A stretch of 64,000 nucleotides of DNA from Pardosa pseudoannulata (lineage: Eukaryota > Arthropoda > Arachnida > Araneae > Lycosidae). Shown here piece after piece: positions 1 to 10,399 of this stretch (its first letter is position 1; each line of letters starts with the position of its first letter). The stretch covers positions 58,882,317 through 58,946,316 of the forward strand of contig CM063503.1 of NCBI GenBank assembly GCA_032207245.1. Direction: 5' to 3'. Both the position numbers and the translations under genes were made by a program. The notes beneath the pieces are model-generated. The model saw only the letters and a program-made list of their open reading frames with translations. It was not told the DNA's origin and made no database searches.

Positions 1-244
1 CAGTCGTAGGGGTCACTTCAAGGTCGAACTGAGCGGAAGTCTGTATGCGTTGAAGTCGGCTGCTGGTGGCTGAGTCAGAGCGAGGCACGTCGAACTCAGG
101 TGAAAGACTTGGTATTGCCTGAGTGGCGGGTGCTTATATCATACAGTGTACTGTCCGGTTAACAGTTACAATTTGGTGAAAAATAAAAATTAGCATAAGC
201 AAGTATTGTAAAATTATAAATGATTACGTAAAAAAAAATTAGTA
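1..244. other. Unassigned sequence at window edge
   Basis: This stretch has no open reading frame. Positions 1-130 are clearly more GC-rich than what follows. The BEL gag frame to its right stops at 245, where more gag-pol would be expected, so this is probably another insertion or a deletion junction. It could be part of an LTR from an element extending beyond the window, but no partner copy is visible here. Confidence 0.3.
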
Positions 245-1243
245 TTATAAAAAATAACCAGTGCGACGAGTCGCCACACGTTCATTAAAAGCGTCTTTCG
301 ATTTCTTGTGATGGTTAACTCCAAACCCGATACGAGCGAGCACAACCATTTCTTCTTGTTTCAAGAAGTAAATTAAATTTTCGAGAGTTCGATCATCGGA
401 TGTGACAGAATCAGTTCCTTTATTTCGGCTTCTTTCCCAGGCAACAAGTATATCTTCCGGAAGACAGGATTCCACAAGAGGCGTAAGAAAGTCTCCGTAT
501 TTTTCTTGAGTTCTACCTAGACTATCTAAGGCGCGGAGTTTTCCTTCTAACTCTAAATAAAATTGGAAGTTCCACTTTCGCTCGTCCACTAACTGCATTT
601 TTCATAACTATCGTTAAGAGCTCTCGTACATAAATTTGAACAAGTAAGTCCTCACGGCCGAAACGTTCTCTCAGCTGAGGGACAGTTTAGAATAATTTGC
701 AGCAGTAGCGGGAAAACTTTCTAAAAGTCTGGCTGCTTTCGATTTCGGTATAACAGACTGCAACAAGTACTGGAATTTGTCTTCATCAGCTAAGCTTTCA
801 TCGAGGTGAATCTTCTCGAACTGGCTCCAGAAAGCTAAAAATTCTTTTGGATCACCGTTAAATTTCTTGAGTTCAATTTCAGGAAGTTTGAACTTCCGTC
901 TCTCAACCTCTTTCGGCAGTGAAGAATTTTACAGCATACTTCCCAAAATAGCAGAAACTGCATGACATTTGTCTCTATACTCTTCAGCTGCTTCAAAATC
1001 CTCTGAAAACAATTTATCGGAGTTTTCGATTTGTAAAATTTTATTAGATATTTCTTCTTGACAAGCAGTCAAGCGTTCAAATTTATCCTGTAGTTGATTT
1101 TTCAAAATCAAAAGTTCTTTTAAATCCGGAGTTTTCTTCAAAAGCAACTCCTCAATTTTATTAACACAAGTCGTGAATGATATTCTAAAACCTTTTCGTT
1201 TCGCTTTTAAAGCATCCATTTTCAAATTCTTCCTAAAAATCAA
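245..1243 (-). pseudogene. BEL/Pao retrotransposon gag, broken (BEL-1)
   Basis: This is the N-terminal gag region of a BEL/Pao LTR retrotransposon, read on the minus strand. The first part (1243 down to 929) is a lysine-rich, probably coiled segment beginning MDALKAKRKGF. The middle (about 640-930) is readable in a shifted frame and has the usual arthropod BEL gag pattern (DUF1759-like): a KFNGDPKEF motif followed by FWSQFEKIH and a leucine-rich stretch. The last part (598-245) contains LRALDSLGRTQEKYGDFLTP and the LVESCLPEDILVAWERSR block typical of these gags. At least two frameshifts separate the parts, and no protease, RT or integrase follows inside the window, so it is a decayed copy. 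Its leader is split by the Copia insertion beginning at 1258; its primer site and LTR are at 22,141 onward. Family assignment is from recognised motifs. Confidence 0.82.
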
Positions 1244-1257
1244 CCGCTAACTGTTGC

Positions 1258-1714
1258 TGTCAGCCCAGGAGGGTTTAGATAGAATAAATATGGAAGCAGT
1301 CACTTTAGCAGAGTCGAAAATAAAATAAAAACTGTTTATTCAGTATTAAAAAAAGGGCGTCGTACAAAAAATAAAAATTAGGTTAAAGCCAGACAGATTA
1401 ACTGAAAAAAAATATAAATATGCCGGGAGGCGAAATTAAAGTTCGGCGTTCTTAATTTTACCGTCATAGCCCTGCCAAGTCCGAGCACCCCACTCCGAGC
1501 CGCTGTCCAAAGCAATAGCTCGCGGCTTATATATATCGATGGGCACCGCCCATCAATCACGTGGCGTTCGTATACAATTTGCATACGCACGTCGTCTTCT
1601 TAAATGAAGAAAAATTAAAACACGGTTAAATGTGACCGGGATTTCGGTTACACATTTTACCGGAGATTAGATATTACCGAGTAAGTGATGAGAACAAACT
1701 AACTTAGGCTAACA
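1258..1714 (-). repeat. Copia 3' LTR (intact, 457 bp)
   Basis: On the minus strand it begins TGTTAGCC and ends GGGCTGACA, giving short inverted ends. It matches the LTR copy at 11,310-11,583 and the three pieces beginning at 14,489. A TATA-like stretch lies near 1530. GTTGC at 1253-1257 is the left half of the target duplication. Confidence 0.85.
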
Positions 1715-1735
1715 ATTGCCCCCCCCCCCTCTCGT
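1715..1735 (-). other. Copia polypurine tract
   Basis: On the minus strand this reads AGAG followed by a run of about eleven G and then CAAT, directly before the LTR start TGTTAGCC. This is the expected place and composition for the plus-strand primer of an LTR element. Confidence 0.75.
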
Positions 1736-1922
1736 CACTTACAAAAAACTTAAAGACACGTTAAGGTCTACTAAAAAAATGACTGGCTTACACTTTTACA
1801 AAACAGGTTAACATTTGACATCAACGTCAATAATCTCATCCCACTTGGATGCTCAAACAGTTCATGAAAATATAATATGTATAAATACTAAATACAAAGA
1901 AATATTACGAATTCGTCTAATA
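1736..1922 (-). other. Copia 3' untranslated region, left part
   Basis: No gene is seen. This is the Copia sequence between its polypurine tract and the Gypsy-1 insertion; it continues on the other side of Gypsy-1 at 6517-6927. TAATA at 1918-1922 is the left target duplication of Gypsy-1. Confidence 0.6.
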
Positions 1923-2111
1923 TGTAATATCCCTATCATATAAATCCAAACTCCATGTAATTTCATATCACTGTAACTGTAATTACACATGTAACAGGCA
2001 TGCGGGAGTCAGTAAGTAAACTTACGTGCACTTGCATGCCGACAATAAAGATTACCTTATTTATGAAAGTATTTTCATGTGTCTTAATTGTATTAACCTA
2101 AATACATTATA
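1923..2111 (+). repeat. Gypsy-1 5' LTR
   Basis: Begins TGTAATATCCC and pairs with 6328-6516. The last bases (…AATACATTATA) are shared by both copies. The outer flank is the TAATA duplication. Confidence 0.85.
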
Positions 2112-2112
2112 A

Positions 2113-2130
2113 TTGGCGACGAGGATTACG
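2113..2130 (+). other. Gypsy-1 primer binding site
   Basis: TTGGCGACGAGGATT lies one to two bases after the 5' LTR, the position and style of a tRNA primer site common in Gypsy elements. I did not assign the tRNA. Confidence 0.65.
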
Positions 2131-2187
2131 AAATCACGCAACTTTATGCTCTTTTAGCCGTATTTTATTATTTTTAAATAAGTAAAC

Positions 2188-2984
2188 ATGAACAAGTTAG
2201 GCCTAATCGGCACGCTGCATCCATTCGACGTGGGATTGGATGATTTCAACTCATATGTTGAACAACTGGAACATTTTTTTCTTGCTAATGATGTTGAAGA
2301 AAGCAAGAAAGTATCAGTGTTTATCTCTGCAATCGGAATGAATACGTATAAATTGCTCCAAAACTTGCTACTTCCGAGAAACCCCAGTGACTGTTCGTAT
2401 GCGGAATTGAAGGAAGTGTTGATACTACATTTTAAACCTGCTCCTATCATCATTGCAGAGCGTTTTCGATTTCATAGACGAAATCAAACAGCTGGAGAGT
2501 CTGTTTCGCAGTACTTGCTGGAATTACGTAGGCTAGCACCCACGTGCGAATTCGGTGCTTTTCTTGATGAAGCACTACGGGATCGTTTTGTATGTGGACT
2601 GTGCAATGAAAACATTTAAAAGAGACTTCTAGCAAAGAAGGATCTGAGGCTGTCAGATGCGGTGGATACCGCTATCGCCATCGAAATAGCAGAAAGCGAT
2701 GCGGCTAACATGAAGCAATTTACACCAAATGTAAACAAAGTGCATAAGAGCACTTCAGCGTTTTCTAAAAAGAACGTTCAGCAACAAAAAATGGTTCTGC
2801 ACAGGGTAAGAAGTACTCTAAATGTTTCAGATGTGGGGCAGCTCATGACCCTGCTAAATGCAAGTACAAATCTGCAAAATGTCATGCGTGTGGCATAAGT
2901 GGCCACATATCTCCAGTGTGCATGAGTAAAAACAAAGGCTCATCAACAAAAAAGGTGGAAATGGTGGAGTATGACTCTGAAGCT
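2188..2984 (+). pseudogene. Gypsy-1 gag with zinc knuckles, broken
   Basis: The N-terminal part starts MNKLGLIGTLHPFDVG and matches the gag capsid region of Gypsy elements (ERFRFHRRNQTAGESVSQYL is the usual RF..R.Q..GES motif). An in-frame TAA occurs at 2617-2619 and the same frame continues after it (VDTAIAIEIAESDAA). Before about 2820 the reading shifts from frame 1 to frame 3, where two CCHC-type zinc knuckles follow (KCFRCGAAH… and KCHACGISGH…, 2820-2930). A TAA at 2985-2987 ends this stretch. The knuckles would bind genomic RNA during particle assembly. The stop and the shift show decay. Confidence 0.8.
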
Positions 2985-2999
2985 TAATTATATGCAGTC

Positions 3000-3332
3000 A
3001 AATCCATAAATCAAGTATCAGGTAAGAAAGAATACATAATTTCTGTAATTGTAAATGGGAAACATGTAGATATGGAATTGGACACTGCAGGTGATGTTTC
3101 CATAGTATCAGAAATATGGATAAAAAACAACTTACCTGAAATCAAAATTGTGCCATCATCAACCATTTTAAGGGATTATAATCAAAAAGAAATTCCAGTA
3201 AATGGAGAAGTCCTTGTTCAAGTGCAATGCAACAACAAGTCCCATACATTACCACTAATTGTTGTGAAAGGTGATAGACCTGCCCTGTTTGGTAAAAATT
3301 GGCTATCCAAAATAAAACTGAATTGGAATTAG
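3000..3332 (+). pseudogene. Gypsy-1 aspartic protease region
   Basis: This is in the same frame as the zinc knuckles and pol. The catalytic site reads MELDTAGDVSIVS where the family norm is D-T/S-G-A, so the glycine after the threonine is displaced and activity is doubtful. The FGKNWLSKIKLNWN ending is the usual Gypsy protease tail (GxxWL). The frame is closed by TAG at 3330-3332 just before RT. It would cleave the gag-pol polyprotein. Confidence 0.75.
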
Positions 3333-3338
3333 ATATTT

Positions 3339-6161
3339 GTGGTATCCTCAAAGTCTGTGAACAGTGTAGATGCTCACAAGAAGAAGTTCATAGATGTTTT
3401 CCAAGTAAGTGAGCAACCTTTTAAACATTTTAAAGCTGTGCTCAAAATGAAAGAAAATTGCCAACCTGTATTTTGCAAAGCTAGACCAGTTCCATATGCT
3501 TTAAAAAACACGGTTTCAGAAGAAATCAGGAAGTTAGTGAATAATAACATTTGGCAATTCGTTGAACATTCCAAATGGGCAACACCTGTTATTGTGGTGC
3601 CAAAGAAAAATAATGCGGTGAGGTTGTGTGGTGATTTCAAAGTGACTGTAAATAAGCACCTTGATCCTCATCAATATCCACTACCTACTCAGCAAGATCT
3701 CTTTGCTACTTTGAGAGGAGGACGATATTTTAGTAAACTTGATATGACACAAGCATACCAACAGATTGAATTGGATGCTGACTCTCAAGAGCTCTTGACT
3801 CTCAACACGCTGATGGGTTTGGTTCGCCCTAGTAGATTAATGTATGGTATATCAGCAGCATCAGCTATTTTTCAGTCTGTTATGGAGCAAATATTGCAAG
3901 GCATACCCAGAGTTATATGCTTCCAGGATGACATTCTAATTTCTTCAGCTACAGAAGCAGAACATTTTTCTACATTAGAGACTATAATGTCAAGGTTGCA
4001 GAAGTATAATGCTAAACTGAACGCAGATAAGTGTCAATTCTTCCAACCCAGTGTTGAATTCTTGAGACACTTAATAGATAAAGATGGTATTCATCCTACT
4101 CAACAGAAAGTAGAAGCCATCAAGGCGATTAAAACCCCAGAAAACGTTTCTCAGCTCAAATCATTTTTGGGCTTGCTGAATTATTATTCCAAATTTATTA
4201 AAAATTCATCCGCCTTACTGTCACCATTATATAACCTTCTCAACAAAAATGTTCCATGGACATGGTCAGAAGAGTGCAATAAGGTATTTGAACAATGCAA
4301 GCAACTTTTAACTTCAGATGCTGTGCTGGCTCACTACGACGAAAACCTGCCTCTACAGGTATCTTGTGACGCTTCGCCTGTTGGCTTAGGTGCAGTCTTA
4401 TCACACATTGTGAATGGGGAGGAAAAACCTGTTGCCTATGCTTCTCGCACATTATCGAAAGCAGAAAGCAACTATTCTCAAACTGAGAAAGAGGCTTTGG
4501 CAATCATTTTCGCATGCAGAAAATTTCATCAGTATCTGTTTGGAAGGAATTTTGTCTTATACACAGATCACCAGCCTCTGATCACAATCTTTTCCCCTTC
4601 TAAGGCAGTTCCAACCATGGCCGAAGCACGTTTACAGAGATGGGCATTGCTTTTATCATCATACAACTATACCATCAGGTATAAAAAAGGAAGTGCACAT
4701 CAGAATGCTGATGCTCTTTCGAGATTGCCCAGTGATGACCAAAACGCCAACTCTTACCCATCAGAAATTTATAAGATTTCCTATTTATCAGAATTACCGT
4801 TGACTTCTGAGGACATTTCTGCTGCTTCCAGAACTGACAAAGTCTTGGGAATTGTTATCAAATATGTTCAAACAGGCTTTCCCTCCAAAGTTGAAGATTT
4901 GGGGCTTAAACCGTTTTTCAGCAGAAGAGACGATTTGTCCGTGGAAAGAAATTGTTTATTATGGGGCATGCGAGTGGTAATTCCAAATGTATACAGGAAA
5001 CATTTGCTGGAGTTACTTCATGACGCTCATCCGGGGATTGTAAAGATGAAGGTGGTGGCCAGAAGTCATTTCTGGTGGCCTAATTTAGATAATGATATCG
5101 AAAATATGTCTGCAAATTGTAAAGCATGCCAGTTGGTAGCAAGGTCTCCTCCAGTAACACCGATGCAATCGTGGGTATGGCCCAAGGCACCATGGGACCG
5201 TATTCACTTAGATTTTGCTACAAAGGACCGAAGGGAATACCTGGTAGTTGTGGGCAGCTATTCCAAATGGTTGGAAGTGGCAAACATGTCATCAACAACA
5301 GCAGGAAATACAATTGCTGCATTACAACAGCTGTTTGCAAGGTATGGATCACCACTGGAAGTTGTTTCAGATAATGGTCCTCAGTTCACTTCCAGGGAAT
5401 TCAGAGCTTTTTTAAAATCCCTAGGCATCCTGCAGACATTAACACCAGCGTATCATCCCCAATCAAACAGTCAAGCTGAACGTACCATTCAGACTTTTAA
5501 ACAGTCATTGAGCAAAATGCTGTTAGACACTAATGATGGAAGCTCAGTAATGGCGAAAATAAATAGATTTTTACTCAAATACAAATCTTCACCTCATTCA
5601 ACGACTGGCTCATCTCTAGCAGAATTATTTCTTGGCCGACCAATTAGAACTCTTTTGGAGTTATTACACCCGTGCACAGCAGGGCATGTTGAAAAGAAAC
5701 AACGGTGTCAGAAACAATACTTTGACAGATCTCACACCAGTAATAAGAGTTTATCCTGTGACCAAATTGTTTGGGTAAAATCTCACAGAGACTCTTCAAA
5801 CAAATGGATTCGTGGCAAACTGGTTAAGCCAAAAGGTTCCAAAACTTGGTTAGTTGAGATAAATGGAAAAAGGTACCTAGCACATATTGATCAAATCCGT
5901 CCAGCTAGCTCTTCAATTACAGAACTTCAAGATGTTGTCATTTCAGATGATTTTTGTAGCACGTCTCAAACTCATCAAACACCAATATCTAGCACTATGC
6001 CAAACACAGAAGTCCAACATGATGACCAGACTTCTACTGAAATTCAGCAATCAGAAGAATACACTACAGAAAGTTCAAATGAGAATATTCCTGTTGCAGA
6101 CGTCCCAACCAGACGTTATCCAACACGACTAAGAAGGAAGCCAGATAGACTTGATTTATAA
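3339..6161 (+). CDS. pol: Gypsy-1 pol: RT, RNase H and integrase (940 aa)
   Basis: The long open frame encodes, in order: reverse transcriptase (about residues 50-250, with FSKLDMTQAYQQI, a YGISAASAIFQ block and the catalytic FQDD), RNase H (about 335-470, with VSCDASPVGLGAVL and TDHQPL), the integrase zinc-binding region (about 555-605, H..H..C..C around HDAHPGIVKMK and CKACQ), the integrase core (about 620-760, with IHLDFA and VSDNGPQFTS) and a basic C-terminal tail ending RYPTRLRRKPDRLDL. Some RT positions depart from the consensus (LMGLVRPSRL in the strand before YGIS), so activity is uncertain. The first Met is arbitrary; the frame continues upstream through a TAG into the protease. Its role is copying element RNA and integrating the DNA. 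Confidence 0.9.
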   Translation: MVSSKSVNSVDAHKKKFIDVFQVSEQPFKHFKAVLKMKENCQPVFCKARPVPYALKNTVSEEIRKLVNNNIWQFVEHSKWATPVIVVPKKNNAVRLCGDFKVTVNKHLDPHQYPLPTQQDLFATLRGGRYFSKLDMTQAYQQIELDADSQELLTLNTLMGLVRPSRLMYGISAASAIFQSVMEQILQGIPRVICFQDDILISSATEAEHFSTLETIMSRLQKYNAKLNADKCQFFQPSVEFLRHLIDKDGIHPTQQKVEAIKAIKTPENVSQLKSFLGLLNYYSKFIKNSSALLSPLYNLLNKNVPWTWSEECNKVFEQCKQLLTSDAVLAHYDENLPLQVSCDASPVGLGAVLSHIVNGEEKPVAYASRTLSKAESNYSQTEKEALAIIFACRKFHQYLFGRNFVLYTDHQPLITIFSPSKAVPTMAEARLQRWALLLSSYNYTIRYKKGSAHQNADALSRLPSDDQNANSYPSEIYKISYLSELPLTSEDISAASRTDKVLGIVIKYVQTGFPSKVEDLGLKPFFSRRDDLSVERNCLLWGMRVVIPNVYRKHLLELLHDAHPGIVKMKVVARSHFWWPNLDNDIENMSANCKACQLVARSPPVTPMQSWVWPKAPWDRIHLDFATKDRREYLVVVGSYSKWLEVANMSSTTAGNTIAALQQLFARYGSPLEVVSDNGPQFTSREFRAFLKSLGILQTLTPAYHPQSNSQAERTIQTFKQSLSKMLLDTNDGSSVMAKINRFLLKYKSSPHSTTGSSLAELFLGRPIRTLLELLHPCTAGHVEKKQRCQKQYFDRSHTSNKSLSCDQIVWVKSHRDSSNKWIRGKLVKPKGSKTWLVEINGKRYLAHIDQIRPASSSITELQDVVISDDFCSTSQTHQTPISSTMPNTEVQHDDQTSTEIQQSEEYTTESSNENIPVADVPTRRYPTRLRRKPDRLDL

Positions 6162-6312
6162 TGACTCTTCAATTTAATAACAGTGACTTTAAAACTTTTT
6201 TTAAACTTGATTTATAATGTTTCTTAATGTAGTAATAGTGATTTTAAAACATTTTTTTAACTTCATTTACAATGATTCTTAATTTAATAGTAGTGACTTT
6301 AAAACTTTTTTT

Positions 6313-6327
6313 AAAAAAAGAGGGTAT
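6313..6327 (+). other. Gypsy-1 polypurine tract
   Basis: AAAAAAAGAGGGTAT lies immediately before the 3' LTR start at 6328. Confidence 0.7.
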
Positions 6328-6516
6328 TGTGATATCCCTATCATATAAATCCGAACTCCATGTAATTTCATATCACTGTAACTGTAATTACACATGTAAC
6401 AGGCATGCGGGAGTCAGTAAATAAACTTACGTGCACTTGCACGCCGACAATAAAGATTACCTTATTTATGAAAGTATTTTCATGTGTCTTAATTGTATTA
6501 ACCTAAATACATTATA
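6328..6516 (+). repeat. Gypsy-1 3' LTR
   Basis: Matches 1923-2111 with about four substitutions. It is followed by the target duplication TAATA at 6517-6521. Confidence 0.85.
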
Positions 6517-6927
6517 TAATACACATTAGACGTTCAAAAGCATCCTCTTTTTACACCTCAGATAACTTGAGAAAACTTTCAGAAATGGCATGCTTTCTAT
6601 GAACAAAAACTTACACTATTAACAGGTCCTGTAATGAGAACAATAATTATTACATGACAAAAAGACAAATATACAGAATTCTTTAAAAAAATACAGGACG
6701 CTTCTTGTTCACCGATTCTAAAATTTAATCTTGTATAAACATCACACAATAAGGAAAAATACAATAGGTATAAAATAATATTCTTTACTTACGTAAATTT
6801 TTTTATTACGTTAGCATATTTACGCTATTCTTGTTTACTCTTACTTTTACATTCAATCACATTTACTTAAATTATTCAAGCATGCAAAGTCATTAACATT
6901 ACTATACAAGAAATAATACACTTTATG
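6517..6927 (-). other. Copia 3' untranslated region, right part
   Basis: AT-rich sequence between the Copia pol stop and the Gypsy-1 insertion. No gene is seen. Together with 1736-1922 it makes roughly 600 bp of Copia 3' untranslated sequence. Confidence 0.55.
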
Positions 6928-9900
6928 CTACATAATATAAGGCACTATATAAACAATTAATTTCAAATGTATACATTCCCTGAACTTCACGTGTTCAGCA
7001 CGGGTCAAAGGCTTGGTGAATATATCAGCTAAATTATTTTTGCTTCTAACAAATTTCACGCAAAAAATATCCTTATATACAAGATCTCGAATAAAAAATA
7101 ATTTAATGTCAATATGTTTTGTGCGATAGTTCTCAATTGGTGATTTAACAAAATCAATGGTGGCTTGATTGTCTACGTACAATAAAGACTGTTCTTTTCT
7201 TCTATTAATTATACGTTTAGTTATACACTAGTCTAAAATCCTATCAAACCATAACAATTCTTTTGCAGCTTCGGTCATTGTGACGAATTCGGCTTCCATG
7301 GTGGATAAGCTAACACACTTTTCTTTAAAAGTACGCCACGCAATGGGAGACTTATCGAGTAATAACAGCTGACCACCTAACGAGGTTCTGTCATCCCGAT
7401 TCGAAGCGAAGTCTGCATCTGTATAGGTTATAATACGAGTCACTTCACAAGAAAGTTCTAATTTTCAGTTTTTAGTGTACGCTATATATCCTAATAGTTT
7501 CAGTAAGCCACACCAGTGAACCATTCCAGGATTGTTTTGAAACTGACTAAAAATGTTAACGGCGTAACTGAGATCGAGTCTGGAACGATTTGCTATGAAG
7601 GAAATACAACCTAACAGGTTACGATAGGGAATATTTGACATTTCTTTTACTTCCTGGTCTGTTTGTGGACAATTGAGCTTAGAATACACAACACCTTTGC
7701 TAATCGGTAATGAAGAAATGGGGAGATTGAAACTTCTAAATCTGTCACATACTTCTTCAATGTATGATTGTTGATGGATTTTTAAACCCTCATTCTCTTC
7801 GAATTCTATACCAAGTAGCTTTTTAGTTTTGCCTAAAATTTTAATATCAAAATGTTTATTTAAAAGCTTAATTGCCGCGTAAATTTCACTTTCTTTTCTG
7901 CCAAATAGAACTATATCATCAACATAAAGCAATAAAATAATACTTGACTTAAATGTATAAATACAGTTGCACCATTCGAACTTAATAAAACCTATTTCAG
8001 TTAAAACGTTATCAATCTCAAAAAACCAAACCCTGCCGCTTTGATGAAGGCCATAAAGGGCCCTGTGAAGTCTACAATATAAATTTTCTTTTTCTTTCTT
8101 AACAAAACCCGGAGGTTGGCTCACGTAAATCGTTTCTGTTAAGGGTGCGTAAAGGTAGGCACATTTTATATCACACTGAATGTGTTTCCAGCCTTCCTTC
8201 GAAACTAATAGGGAAAAAAAGAAACGAATTAAACTGAAGTTTACAACGGGACTAAAGGTTTCGTCGTAGAATTCACCTTTTATCTGCTTGAAACCTTGAG
8301 CAACTAATCTAGCTTTATAACATGCAATTTTGCCAGTCTCTCCCTTTTAATCGTGTAAACCCATCGACATCCTATTGGTTTAACGTTATTTGGAAGGTAT
8401 GTCAAAGTTCAAACTTTTCTTTCATGCATAGTTTGCAACTCTTTTAACATGGCTTTTTCCCACCTTTTATTCTGTTCTGATTTAATTGCCTGGTAATAAG
8501 TATTTGGAATTTTTATGTTTTCTAGTCATGCTTCTGAGAAACTTATACTAGCACCAGATGATTGATCCGAAATTTCCCCTTGAAAGTTCCACTTTCCTTT
8601 GAAGTTAAATAAACTAGGTTCGTAAATTATGTTATGCCTATTATAATATTTAATGACATCATTTACTGACCTTAGATGCTGGGAACGATTCTTCTCGTAA
8701 TAGTAGACATCTTTTCTGGAACCATCAGGTCTGGGTACAACCTTTCTAATCCATGTATTGTTACGCTTAGTGAAAACTGTAGGTTTGCTGGGTTCCTCAT
8801 CAGATGACTCTACATCAGAATGTGATCCCTGAGATTCATCGGAAGTATCTGGGGTTTCTTGCTCTGCTGTTTCTTCACTATCGGATTCATTATCTTTGTT
8901 TCTTTCACTCTGAAACCAGTTGGTGTCCAGTAACGTTTCCCGGTATTCTTCACCTCTATTATCGTTAAAAAAGGTAGTTTCATTAAATGATACGTTAATA
9001 GTTTCTATTATTTTGTCGTTTTCCGGTAGCCAAATTCTATATCTCTTTGTTGATAATGCATATCCTAGAAATACGCCCTTTCGAGCTTTAGGATCTAGTT
9101 TGTTTCGTAATTGTCTAGGCGTACCTACGTATGCAATTATGCCAAAGGGTTTCGTATGCCTCACAGACAGTTTGGATCCGCAATAAAGTTCAAAAGGTGT
9201 TTTCTTCTGGTTCTTGTGACACATTCTATTCCATGTATACGTGAAATATAGCATCGCCTCTGGCCAAAAACTTTGGTTTAAACCACTCTCATGTAGAATT
9301 GTTCGCGTACAATTTACAACCGTTTGATTAAACCTTTCCTCGACACCATTCTGTTCTGGGGTGTAAACATTAGTCAATTCGTGTTTAATGCCCAGTCTAT
9401 TACAAAACTATCAAAATTTTCATTTATAAATTCTCGACCGTTATCAGTTCTGATTGCTTTTACTTTACTTTCTAAAAATCTTTCGGCTCGGGTTATGTGT
9501 CGTTTTATAATTTCCGAAATTTGGGATTTTTCTCGCATTGGGTAGAGCGAAACACGACGGGAAAAGTCATCAATTATCGATAAGAAAAATCTCTCTCCCT
9601 TTCTTCCTTCGGTTTTGCATGGCCCCCAGACATCAGCGTAAAGTAAATCTAGTGGTTTCTTTGACCTAATAATTTTATGCGATTTAAATGAAACACGCCT
9701 AAACTTATTCAGCTAGCAGCTTTCACAATGCAAATCGGTATTTCTAAAACTTGGTAATCCTTTTACGCTATTACTTTTACTAGTTTGCTTAATAATTTCT
9801 GAACTTATGGGGGCTAGCCTTTTATGCCATGTGTCAAAATTATCTACACTTGTGGCTAATGTCTCAAAAGATACACGTTTCTTACATTTACTAGGAACTT

Positions 9901-10290
9901 TAGTTTTTACATAATAGATGCCGTTCTTTAAATTTGCTTTAAAAATTAAACCGTTCTCGTCTGACATTTTCACCTCCCCTTTTCCCCCAACAAAGGTATT
10001 CTTGTCAAAATCTTTGTCAAACTGTGGACCTGATAATAAATATTTTCTTAATTTCGGGGAATACATTACATCATTTAAAACAAGATTTCTTTGACCAATT
10101 TTTAATTTAACTTTTCCTTTCCCTTCGATCGGAAATTTGACCCCTCGGACAGCTACGGCCATTTCTTCCTTATCTAGTGAAATAAAGTCTGAAAACAGGT
10201 CTCTGTTACTACAAAAGTGCTGAGTAGCAGCCGTGTCAAAAACCCACTCGGAGTCGCTTATTCCAGTTTCTCTAACATTAGCTTGAATTA
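6928..10290 (-). pseudogene. pol: Copia pol (protease, integrase, RT, RNase H), broken
   Basis: Read on the minus strand in the Copia order. The protease has VFDTAATQHF near 10,230. The pre-integrase zinc region (FDTWHKRLAP…LHCESC) is at 9713-9850. The integrase core (9378-9712) has LDLLYADVWGPC, FLSIIDDFSRR and IRTDNGREF and continues into YTPEQNGVEERFNQ (8526-9377), whose acidic Ser/Glu-rich tail leads to RT. RT includes MSQPPGFVKKEK, LYGLHQSGRVW and the catalytic LLYVDDIVLFG (7465-8124). RNase H is split over 7228-7443 (TDADFASN, TMEAEF) and 6928-7182 (YVDNQATIDF, KHIDIKLFFIRD). Several frameshifts and stops separate the pieces, so it cannot make a polyprotein. Having integrase before RT is diagnostic of Ty1/Copia. 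Confidence 0.9.
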
Positions 10291-10399
10291 AAAATTGGGA
10301 AGAGTACTTACTTTTCGAAGTAGTTCTTGAAGTACCAGGATCGGGGTTTAGGCTGGACTTGTTCTTCCACTTGTTTCGTGTTGATCCTTCGCCATCTTG

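Larger units (their letters stand above)
1923..6516 (+). mobile_element. Gypsy LTR retrotransposon (Gypsy-1)
   Basis: A 4.6-kb plus-strand Ty3/Gypsy element with two 189-bp LTRs (1923-2111 and 6328-6516) that differ at about four positions (roughly 2%). It is flanked by TAATA on both sides (1918-1922 and 6517-6521). Order inside: primer site, gag, zinc knuckles, protease, RT, RNase H and integrase, then a polypurine tract. The pol frame is long and mostly open, but gag has a stop and a frameshift and the protease-RT junction has a stop, so this copy is probably not autonomous. It inserted into the 3' untranslated part of the Copia element. Confidence 0.9.

Noticed and set aside
1258..1714. 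Interpretation as a solo Copia LTR
   Set aside because: GTTGC lies only on its left side; the matching GTTGC is at 22,139, and a polypurine tract adjoins it, so it is the 3' LTR of the large interrupted element.
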